Origin: CBFGRV01 sp965651265
GTDB lineage: Bacteria > Bacteroidota > Rhodothermia > Rhodothermales > VXPQ01
Assembly: GCA_965651265.1 (NCBI GenBank)
Contig: CBFGRV010000001.1
Span: 88,762-152,761, forward strand
DNA length: 64,000 nt
Reading direction: 5' to 3'
Both the position numbers and the translations under genes were made by a program. The notes beneath the pieces are model-generated. The model was not told where the DNA came from, did no database searches, and saw nothing but the letters and a program-made list of their open reading frames with translations. Shown here one piece after another: positions 26,910-33,601 of this stretch (position 1 is its first letter; each line of letters begins with the position of its first letter).

Positions 26910-27179
26910 CTACATCACTTCGCCGAATCCCTCCTCGAACAACCGGGCTACGGCTTCGGCGGCTTCCTGTTCATCCTCACCATCGAAGGTGAGCGTGAGG
27001 CGCGCGCCCTGCTCGGCGGCGAGCGTCATTACGCCGATGATGCTCTTGCCATTGATTTCGTAACTGTCCTTCTGGATGTAGAAGTCCGATTTGAACTTCG
27101 AAGCAATTCGGACGATCATCGACGCCGGGCGGGTGTGAATTCCGGCTCGGTTCGTGACGGTGACTTCGCGGACGACCAT
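26910..27179 (-). CDS. ptsH: Phosphocarrier protein HPr
   Basis: The 89-residue protein is a full HPr: phospho-acceptor H15 in NRAGIHTRPAS and the regulatory serine S46 in GKSIIGVMTLAA at exactly the canonical position, which suggests an HPr kinase/phosphorylase elsewhere in the genome. It lies between the polyprenyl synthase gene (36-nt gap upstream) and ptsI (34-nt gap). HPr relays phosphate from enzyme I to EIIA components or regulators. Confidence 0.96.
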   Translation of the reverse strand: MVVREVTVTNRAGIHTRPASMIVRIASKFKSDFYIQKDSYEINGKSIIGVMTLAAEQGARLTLTFDGEDEQEAAEAVARLFEEGFGEVM

Positions 27180-27214
27180 GCGTGTAGGCTCAGGTTCTCG
27201 CTTGGCGTGACACG

Positions 27215-28213
27215 TCAGTGCAGGCGCTCCTGCATCCTAGAGAGGAGCCACCGCAGCGATTCGGCAGCGGGAACATCCGGAAGTCGGTCAGTCGAGTCAA
27301 GGGCCGCCTCGGAGTAGCGAATCACTTCGCGGCGGGCATCCTCTAGCACGCCTGAGCGCTCCATTCGTTCACGTGCTTCCGCAACGCGATCCGGCGGGAG
27401 CCCGTTGCGGCGAACGATCTCGTAGAACCATTCGCGATCCGCGCCCTCCGTCGATTCGAGTGCACGCAGCAGCAGATACGTTTTTTTCCCCTCGATGAGA
27501 TCTCCGCCGATGGTCTTTCCCCACCGCTCATCATCCGCCGTCAGATCAAGCAGATCGTCCTGGATCTGAAAGGCGCGTCCGGTCGCGGCCCCGATGGCGT
27601 TCAGTGTCTTCAGGTCGGCCTCCGTCGCCCCGCCCAACATTCCACCGAGCTCGAGTGATGCGCAAAGAAGTGCCCCTGTTTTGGAGTCGACCATGTCCAG
27701 GTACTCCGAAACCGACACAGAGGGGCGTGTCTCGAACGACTTGTCCAGCGACTGCCCCTCACAGAGCCGAGCAACCATCTGCTGAAAGCGCGTGACGAGG
27801 CGGCCCACGTCCACATCGGAGGATCGGGCGAGGAGCTGATAGGAGAGCGCCAACAAGTAATCACCGCACAGGATGGCGGTACTCTCATCCCACTTCACAT
27901 GGACCGTGGCGCGTCCACGTCGCTCGTCTGCGTTGTCCATGATGTCATCGTGGACGAGCGTAAAGTTGTGGAACACCTCCACACTCAACGCAGCCGGGAG
28001 GGCCCGCTCCCAGTCGACCCCGAAGATCTCCCCGGCTATGAGAAGTAATAAGGGCCGCAGTCGCTTACCGCCACTCGCGAGAACGTATCGTACAGGGTCG
28101 TAGAGGTCCGCCGGCTCGACCGGATGCTCCAGCTCTCGCAGCCGTGTGTCGATCAGGTGGCGTGCCTCCTGGATTCGCTCCTTGAGATAGACGTCGCTTG
28201 ATGTGGTGGGCAT
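27215..28213 (-). CDS. Polyprenyl diphosphate synthase, probably geranylgeranyl type
   Basis: The 332-residue trans-prenyltransferase has the first aspartate-rich motif DDIMD (D89, D90, D93) without the two-residue insertion of bacterial FPP synthases, and the second in QDDLLD (D219, D220, D223). Other family marks are GGKRLRP (K50, R51) and KTGALLCASLELG. Residue F84 is five before the first Asp; an aromatic there, together with an uninserted DDxxD, is the type I GGPP synthase pattern, so C20 product is likely. It supplies prenyl chains for quinones, carotenoids or other lipids. Located between adk and HPr, 21 nt after adk. Confidence 0.93.
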   Translation of the reverse strand: MPTTSSDVYLKERIQEARHLIDTRLRELEHPVEPADLYDPVRYVLASGGKRLRPLLLLIAGEIFGVDWERALPAALSVEVFHNFTLVHDDIMDNADERRGRATVHVKWDESTAILCGDYLLALSYQLLARSSDVDVGRLVTRFQQMVARLCEGQSLDKSFETRPSVSVSEYLDMVDSKTGALLCASLELGGMLGGATEADLKTLNAIGAATGRAFQIQDDLLDLTADDERWGKTIGGDLIEGKKTYLLLRALESTEGADREWFYEIVRRNGLPPDRVAEARERMERSGVLEDARREVIRYSEAALDSTDRLPDVPAAESLRWLLSRMQERLH

Positions 28214-28234
28214 TCCTGAAAATCCAGACCCACT

Positions 28235-28888
28235 TCAGGATGACTTCTTCTCGAATGGCGCCATGCACAACGCCTGCTCCACACGCGCGTACACTTCCTC
28301 GATCGTGCCAACACCGTTCACGCTGACAAAGAGCCCCTTGCGTCGGTAGTAGTCGGTCACGGGCTCCGTTTCGCGATTGTAGACTTCCAATCGCTTCCGG
28401 ATGGACTCCGGTCGGTCGTCGTCTCGCTGAATGATCAGACTCGGATCGATATCCGGGGGCGGCGGCTTGAAGTCGAGGTGAAAGTTCTCGCCCGTGATCT
28501 TGTGAACTCGACGTTTGGAGAGGCGGTCGACGATCACGTCAGTGGGGACGTCAAGATGGATGACGATATCGAGCGGCGCATCGTGTTCTCGAAGAAACTC
28601 GGTCAGCCACTCTGCCTGAACGATTGTCCTCGGATAGCCGTCGAGCACAAAATCGTCGTAGTTCTGATCGGCGATCGCCGTTTCGGCGAGGACACGCACC
28701 AGATCGTCGGGCACGAGCTGCCCATCCTGAACGTATTCCTGCGCCTTTTTGCCCAGGGGCGAGCCGGCCTCGATGGCCGCACGAATAATGGTGCCCGTGG
28801 ATGTATGTTCGAGGCCCCGGCGCTGAGCAAGTAATGCGGCCTGAGTACCCTTACCGATTCCCGGCGAACCGAGAAAGACTATTCGCAT
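28235..28888 (-). CDS. adk: Adenylate kinase
   Basis: The 217-residue nucleoside monophosphate kinase has the P-loop GSPGIGKGTQA, the AMP-binding segment (STGTIIRAAI, DGQLVPDDLV, LDGYPRTIVQAEWL) and a long LID of about 30 residues (RRVHKITGENFHLDF...) that lacks the four zinc cysteines. The enzyme interconverts ATP, AMP and ADP in the cytoplasm. P-loop and LID are intact. It is the first gene of the adk/polyprenyl synthase/HPr/ptsI unit. Confidence 0.93.
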   Translation of the reverse strand: MRIVFLGSPGIGKGTQAALLAQRRGLEHTSTGTIIRAAIEAGSPLGKKAQEYVQDGQLVPDDLVRVLAETAIADQNYDDFVLDGYPRTIVQAEWLTEFLREHDAPLDIVIHLDVPTDVIVDRLSKRRVHKITGENFHLDFKPPPPDIDPSLIIQRDDDRPESIRKRLEVYNRETEPVTDYYRRKGLFVSVNGVGTIEEVYARVEQALCMAPFEKKSS

Positions 28889-29097
28889 GCTTCTGCGGGG
28901 AAGATTCGGCGTGATGAGGGGCGATGGAGCCCTGCGAAACTTCGATCGGCTAAGGTTACAAGGATCGGCGGAAGTTCCAATACGGATTGGCGGCTCCGGC
29001 TACCAGATCGGCGGAAACAGTCGACGAATCGTGGCGCCCAAAACGCGCAATCCGCAACCACGAGGTCGAGCCATAGTTCCGACAGGATGAGGTGAGG

Positions 29098-29730
29098 CTA
29101 CGACCCCGAAGGGGATTCCGTCCAACTGGAGCCTGCTTCATACGCGCCGGTGGCGCCGTTGGCGGTCAGGCTGGGCTCGGCTTCGGCATTTCGTCGCTCG
29201 TCTTCCTCGAGTGCGCTCAGCCGGTGAAGCTCTTGTACGTTCAGGCGAGCGCTCACGAGATCCAGGGCAGACTTCACGACAAATCCGAGTACCGTCGTGA
29301 TCAGGATGTCGCCCGCTTTTCGAATCATGCCTCTCGACGGCTCCGTGGCGTCACCGCTCTGCGGGCTGTACACGATAAGTGGCGTACGATTCTGGAGTGA
29401 TTCGCGTACGGCCAGATCCACATCTTTGCCACGGCGTGTGCGACGCCGAACATCCTGTCCAATTGCGTCGATGTACTTCTCAACCAGTTCCTGGTGAACG
29501 GCGGCGCTGCGAGTCCGCCGCCGACGCCCCGTGAACAGCAGGCTGACGGCGAGGCCGACCGCAACGGCACCGGCTACACCCACGACGGGGTGGCTGGTAA
29601 TCGCTTTCTTAATGGCCCGGGGCGTGGAGACAATCTCATCCTCCAGATTGTCGATGCGGCGCTCGATGGATTCACGCCTCGCAGCCAACTCGCGCTCGAG
29701 TTCCGATCTGTTCTTCGTATCCTTGGCCAT
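29098..29730 (-). CDS. DUF3618-like membrane protein with helical tail
   Basis: The 210-residue protein starts with a charged helix (SELERELAARRESIERRIDNLEDEI) of the DUF3618 type, then one transmembrane segment (HPVVGVAGAVAVGLAVSLLF) followed by the arginine stretch RRRRTR. The C-terminal 120 residues are mostly helical, with a second weak hydrophobic helix (AGDILITTVLGFVVKSALDL). Such proteins occur near YqjE/DUF1469 proteins and may act as membrane-anchored scaffold or stress factors. It follows the DUF1469-like gene by 80 nt on the same strand. Confidence 0.7.
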   Translation of the reverse strand: MAKDTKNRSELERELAARRESIERRIDNLEDEIVSTPRAIKKAITSHPVVGVAGAVAVGLAVSLLFTGRRRRTRSAAVHQELVEKYIDAIGQDVRRRTRRGKDVDLAVRESLQNRTPLIVYSPQSGDATEPSRGMIRKAGDILITTVLGFVVKSALDLVSARLNVQELHRLSALEEDERRNAEAEPSLTANGATGAYEAGSSWTESPSGS

Positions 29731-29810
29731 CTGGTTTAGAGATCACCGATTGTGGAATGTAGGGGGCTTTCGCCCACGGAAGGGTCCGTGAGGGCGGTAG
29801 ATTATCGGAT

Positions 29811-30251
29811 TCACCCGGATTTCGCCTGCCCGTTCGAGCTGCTCCAGTCTACGTCGTGCTCTTTCATCTCGAGGCGTTTGCTTCGAGCATACAAGATGGC
29901 GGCAACCAGGAAAAGGAGTGCGGTGATGATCAGAAAGCCCCAGGCCGGATGGCCAAGCCACCATCCAAGAAAAAGTGCCGCCGTGATGAGCAGGAAGAAA
30001 CCGGCCAGCGCCCCCACGATGAATGGAGCTACCTTGATCGCAGCTTCATTCGCCTTCGTGCGGATCTTCTCCTGCACGTCGAGCTGAAACAGGCGCAGGC
30101 GAAGCTCCACCCACTGGGTGAAGTCCTCGAACAGACTTTTCGTCTGGCGGGTGATCCGTTGCACCTTGCTCCGCGCTTCCGGCAGTTGATGATCCGTGGT
30201 CGCAGGAGGATGCGTTGCGGGTGTTCGCTCCGGGATGACCTCCATGTTCAA
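29811..30251 (-). CDS. DUF1469/YqjE-like (phage-holin superfamily 6) membrane protein
   Basis: The 146-residue protein has a soluble helical N-terminal part (FEDFTQWVELRLRLFQLDVQEKIRTKANEAAIKVAP) and two transmembrane helices (FIVGALAGFFLLITAALFLGWWLG, GFLIITALLFLVAAILYARS) typical of YqjE. The holin label comes from the protein superfamily only; no phage gene is nearby. YqjE-type proteins occur with DUF883/DUF3618 partners and are thought to be envelope proteins. ATG 30251 or 30245 could be the start. Confidence 0.8.
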   Translation of the reverse strand: MNMEVIPERTPATHPPATTDHQLPEARSKVQRITRQTKSLFEDFTQWVELRLRLFQLDVQEKIRTKANEAAIKVAPFIVGALAGFFLLITAALFLGWWLGHPAWGFLIITALLFLVAAILYARSKRLEMKEHDVDWSSSNGQAKSG

Positions 30252-30323
30252 TGTGGATTCGTAAAATGATTAGGAATCGTTCTAACCTGCGATCCGGCAC
30301 CGTAGTGCGTTGAGAATCGAGTA

Positions 30324-30331
30324 TACTTTTG
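30324..30331 (+). promoter_or_regulatory. Possible -7 element upstream of the Nfu-N gene
   Basis: TACTTTTG matches the Bacteroidota -7 consensus TAnnTTTG exactly and lies 50 nt before the start of the next plus-strand gene. No good -33 TTTG/TTG lies at the expected distance, so the promoter call is weak. Confidence 0.3.
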
Positions 30332-30381
30332 AATGGTACACATTTTTTACAACACTACGTGGCGAAGCATCGAATAGCCTC

Positions 30382-30657
30382 ATGGCAAAATTAAAGGTCT
30401 CCCCTACACCGAATCCGAACAGTCTGAAGTTTACTCTCAGCAAGGGTCGCTTCATCGACTCGGGAATGGAATCCTTCAGCTCGGCAGCAGAGGCCACCGG
30501 TCATCCCCTGGGCGAGCGCCTTTTCTCCATCGCGGGCGTCATGAACGTGTTCATCGTGCCGGATTTCTTGACCGTCACGAAGGACCCTGTCGCGGGGTGG
30601 GACAAGATCGTCTCTGCAGTGGAGCAGGCGGTTGTGGAAGTGATCGTTCGCGAGTGA
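30382..30657 (+). CDS. NifU/Nfu N-terminal domain protein
   Basis: The 91-residue protein is an Nfu-N domain (KVSPTPNPNSLKFTLSKG, GERLFSIAGVMNVFIVPDFLTVTKD), normally found at the N-terminus of eukaryotic and some bacterial Nfu iron-sulphur carriers. The CxxC module that binds the cluster is not present, so this is a stand-alone Nfu-N domain. It may work with a separate scaffold. ATG 30382 is chosen since the family begins with MAKLKVSPTPNPNS; an upstream ATG would add 24 non-conserved residues. Confidence 0.85.
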   Translation: MAKLKVSPTPNPNSLKFTLSKGRFIDSGMESFSSAAEATGHPLGERLFSIAGVMNVFIVPDFLTVTKDPVAGWDKIVSAVEQAVVEVIVRE

Positions 30658-30697
30658 ATGCGAATGGAGGTTCCGACCGAGTACAAGGCTGACGTAG

Positions 30698-31783
30698 CTA
30701 TTGGAGTTGCGTAAGAAATTCGATGGTGTCGATGCCTCCCGGGCACCAACCAAGGGGGGGCCGTTGAGCCGAGCCCAACGGCTCGATGGAAAACGGATGG
30801 TCCGAGCCATGAAGGCCGGTGCGTAGCGCCTCGATGACGGCAGGCCTGGCGGTCAAGAGCTGAACCTGGTGGTGATGCTGATCGAGCCACGGTCTTATGT
30901 CCGTGACGTCGGAGTACTCGACCCAACGAATGTGACCCGGCTGCTGTGCCTCGGGCTCTCCTTTGCTGATGAGAAATTCGAGCCCTTCTCCGTAGGCATG
31001 CGGGGCGTTCACGGCCGCCAGAAACGCCTGTTGCATCTTCAGGCGCCGCGGTGTGCTTTCGTGCGCCGGGAAAACGGCTCGAAACCTTGCCAGCGCATCC
31101 ATGAAGGCATCGGGGGCGAGATCCTTCGGCGCCCAAACGATCGCCACGTTTCGGCATCCCAATCCCTCATGAAGAAGCGCATCCTCAGCCAGATGCTCGT
31201 AATCTTCGTCGGCCTCCTCCCCGTCGAGCACGGCGACGGCGAATCCGTGGCCGCGAACGAGCCGTCGATGCTCCGGTATGGCGTGCGCCGCCGCCTGTTC
31301 ATGAACCCACTGCGCCGTTTCATCGCGGCCGGTCGCAATTACGGCATCGACTCTCTTGAATAGCTCATCGGCCGTGACGAATTCCGCATCGAGGCTGCCG
31401 TGATGAGCACTCACATCTGCTGCAAAGGCCGGAAGAAGTGCTGGTGATCTGGAAGATACATGGCCCACGTATCTGTGCCCCGTCAGAACAACGGCGAGGA
31501 AATCCTGCAACTCAACCATCGGAATATTGCCGGCATTGAGGACGCCCACTGTGAGCCGGGATCGAGGCCGGCGGCCTTGTATCCATCTGGACAGCGATCG
31601 GGCCGTGATGAGGGCCATTTGCTGGTTGATGGCGAAGGCGACCGCTTCTTCGGTGAAGGTGTTGGATTCCAGTGCGAGCGTCTGCTCTACGGCACGCTCA
31701 CGCTCGGGATGATCCGGTTCGCGCCAGGCCACCGCTACGGCTGCGATGGACTCCGCCAACTGTTCGGTATCGGTAGAGCGCAT
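30698..31783 (-). CDS. Acyl-CoA reductase (LuxC family)
   Basis: The 361-residue enzyme shows the LuxC/aldehyde-dehydrogenase-like fold, with the predicted catalytic Cys at C210 in HEGLGCRNVAI, and a nucleotide-binding segment before it (RVDAVIATGRDETAQWVHEQA). LuxC proteins reduce fatty acyl groups, passed on by LuxE, to aldehydes with NADPH. The luciferase genes luxAB are not in the window, so light production is not implied. It lies 13 nt downstream of the LuxE-like gene in a unit with a redoxin. ATG 31783 is used because upstream ATGs would overlap the LuxE-like gene. Confidence 0.87.
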   Translation of the reverse strand: MRSTDTEQLAESIAAVAVAWREPDHPERERAVEQTLALESNTFTEEAVAFAINQQMALITARSLSRWIQGRRPRSRLTVGVLNAGNIPMVELQDFLAVVLTGHRYVGHVSSRSPALLPAFAADVSAHHGSLDAEFVTADELFKRVDAVIATGRDETAQWVHEQAAAHAIPEHRRLVRGHGFAVAVLDGEEADEDYEHLAEDALLHEGLGCRNVAIVWAPKDLAPDAFMDALARFRAVFPAHESTPRRLKMQQAFLAAVNAPHAYGEGLEFLISKGEPEAQQPGHIRWVEYSDVTDIRPWLDQHHHQVQLLTARPAVIEALRTGLHGSDHPFSIEPLGSAQRPPLGWCPGGIDTIEFLTQLQ

Positions 31784-31796
31784 GGGATCGATCCCG

Positions 31797-32831
31797 TCAG
31801 ACGTTCTCCAGCAGAAAATTGCAACCCCGCAACTCCGCCCCCGATAGTCGGCCCAGAACGGCGAAGCCGTCGCCGATCCGGACGGCACGGTCTTCAGTCA
31901 GAATGGGCGAAACGGTGTGGATGTTCGCCAGATCGAGCACCGCCAAGACCCCGACCTTGCCTTCGTCGACCTCCCGGAACGGATCCTCCGGGTCGAGTAC
32001 CTGGATTCTCATCCAGGGAGGCGGAAGAAATATCTCATCGCCTCGGGTGTAGCACTGACTCAGAAGCTCGCACATGCCGTACTCGCTATAAATGCGACCA
32101 CGGTCGACGCCAAAGCCGGCGGCAAGGCGTTCGTGCAAATCCGTACGGTTGATCTCGCGCCGATATGTCTTCATCCCACCCGTCTCAATGACGAGCGCAT
32201 TAGCCGGAAGCTGACAGGGATGATGTTCGACAAGTTGTAGCAGGCCGAACGCCGCGCCAATGACCACGAGTGGGACCCCATTCTGTTCACTCAGCTCGAT
32301 GAAATCTGACAGGCGCTCCGGCTCCTCCAGAAACGACCTACTTCCGAGAACGGCCATTTGCACGCGTATATAGTCGACCATGTACAACAAGGACGACCGG
32401 CTGCCCATTTCCGCGTAGTGAGGCAGATGCGCCGCCAGCACAAACGGGGCCTCGCCAAACACGCGCCGGAAGTGTTCATCGATGGCGCGCTCATAGAGTC
32501 GAAGGTCCCTGACGTAGTGGCGACTCGGCCGGCCCGAACCCGTGCCGCTGCTCTCGAACACGCGCTCGGCCTGTTCCGGCGGGTAGCACGTAACCGGCGA
32601 TTCCTTGAATGCAGCAATTGGCAGATAGGGGAAGAGCTGCTCGCCAAAATCACCTATTGCCTTGCAATAACGGCCATAAACGGGGTTTCGCTCCCGCTGA
32701 TATCCAACGATTAGCTCGGCGAGCTCCGCGAACTCGTGCGTCGCCCCTCCATCCTCAAGCCGAAAGAGTCGATCCGCTATCCCTTCGATAGCCCCGTCAC
32801 CCGTGTTCACTCCACCGGCTTGATGGTGCAT
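31797..32831 (-). CDS. LuxE-like acyl-protein synthetase
   Basis: The 344-residue protein matches the LuxE acyl-protein synthetase family: SSGTGSGRPSRHYV (the AMP/nucleotide-binding loop), EYGMCELLSQCY and a conserved cysteine close to the C-terminus (C337 in LRGCNFLLENV), where LuxE carries its acylated Cys. LuxE activates a fatty acid with ATP and hands it to the LuxC-type reductase, which here is the next gene. The start is uncertain: ATG 32831 has GAAGG 7 nt upstream, whereas GTG 32810 would give a 4-nt GTGA overlap with the redoxin gene. Confidence 0.85.
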   Translation of the reverse strand: MHHQAGGVNTGDGAIEGIADRLFRLEDGGATHEFAELAELIVGYQRERNPVYGRYCKAIGDFGEQLFPYLPIAAFKESPVTCYPPEQAERVFESSGTGSGRPSRHYVRDLRLYERAIDEHFRRVFGEAPFVLAAHLPHYAEMGSRSSLLYMVDYIRVQMAVLGSRSFLEEPERLSDFIELSEQNGVPLVVIGAAFGLLQLVEHHPCQLPANALVIETGGMKTYRREINRTDLHERLAAGFGVDRGRIYSEYGMCELLSQCYTRGDEIFLPPPWMRIQVLDPEDPFREVDEGKVGVLAVLDLANIHTVSPILTEDRAVRIGDGFAVLGRLSGAELRGCNFLLENV

Positions 32832-33436
32832 CCAAAGGCCTTCGTCTGCGACACGGCCACGTTCGATCCTTCGGCTATGGCGGAGAGCGCGTCCCGAAGA
32901 AACTGCTGACTGACGCTCGCTGGATCTCCCGGGCTGTCGTCGATTGTGCCCACATAGACGAGCGCTCGGGCGCCATCGAACACGTACACGTGCGGCGTCC
33001 GCTCAGCGCCAAATGCCTTGGCAAGTTGGGACGTCGGATCGGAGAGGTAAACTACGGACGCAGGGAATCCGGCCCGCCGGAAACTCTCGGCGCCTGCTTC
33101 GGCCGACTCCTGCGGATATGCAGAGGGATCGTTCGAGTTGACCAGAACAAAACGAAAGCCGCGACTTCCGAACTCTTGGGCAAGAGCACTGAGCCGCCCC
33201 TGGTAGCGCTCCACCCAGGGGCACTGGTTACTCCAGAATACGACGACGGTGCCCTGCTCGCCCGCCAACGAACCAAGCGACGCCTGCCCTCCCGCCACAT
33301 TCGCAAAAGAGGCATTGGCCATCGGGAGCGCCGATCCCAGAGGCAATTCCTGCGCCCGGGCCGGCAGCACGATGAGAGCCACCAACAGAGGCGTCCAGAA
33401 GAGTGTGCGGTGGCGGAAAGGGATGTTTGCAGTCAT
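32807..33436 (-). CDS. Exported redoxin/thioredoxin-like protein
   Basis: The 209-residue protein has a signal peptide (ATG 33436; LFWTPLLVALIVLPARAQ) and a thioredoxin-like domain of the AhpC/TSA redoxin type: VVVFWSNQCPWVERYQG with a single cysteine C72 followed by Pro-Trp-Val, then cis-proline loop TPHVYVFD. The second cysteine is far away (C203 in FGCTIKP), the pattern of redoxins with a C-terminal FGCTIK tail. It is likely periplasmic. It is the first gene of a unit with the LuxE- and LuxC-like genes. Confidence 0.87.
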   Translation of the reverse strand: MTANIPFRHRTLFWTPLLVALIVLPARAQELPLGSALPMANASFANVAGGQASLGSLAGEQGTVVVFWSNQCPWVERYQGRLSALAQEFGSRGFRFVLVNSNDPSAYPQESAEAGAESFRRAGFPASVVYLSDPTSQLAKAFGAERTPHVYVFDGARALVYVGTIDDSPGDPASVSQQFLRDALSAIAEGSNVAVSQTKAFGCTIKPVE

Positions 33437-33512
33437 CGTCGTCGCAGTTGGTTCTGATGTACGGAGATGTCGGCCAAACCGGCCCTCTCCATTTTCGCCT
33501 AAGCTAAGACCC

Positions 33513-33562
33513 GTCGGAGGCTGCAAGTTCCGCCTGGGCGGGCTGCAGCACCGCCCTCCGAC
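33513..33562. promoter_or_regulatory. Long inverted repeat upstream of the redoxin gene
   Basis: GTCGGAGG (33513-33520) and CCTCCGAC (33555-33562) are perfect inverted repeats, and inside them CTGCA (33521-33525) pairs with TGCAG (33544-33548) after a small asymmetry. This makes a hairpin with an open loop of about 18 nt in the 165-nt gap between the hybrid kinase and the redoxin gene. There is no T-tract, so it is not a standard terminator. It may be an RNA element or protein-binding site. Confidence 0.35.
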
Positions 33563-33601
33563 AGCATTCCAACTGCGATATCAACAATCCTGCCTAACCG
33601 C

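Noticed and set aside
29811..30251. Prophage, suggested by the holin-superfamily name
   Set aside because: No other phage gene is near; the protein is YqjE-like and sits with a DUF3618-like partner.
30698..32831. Bioluminescence operon
   Set aside because: LuxC and LuxE alone do not make light; luxAB and luxD are not present in the window.
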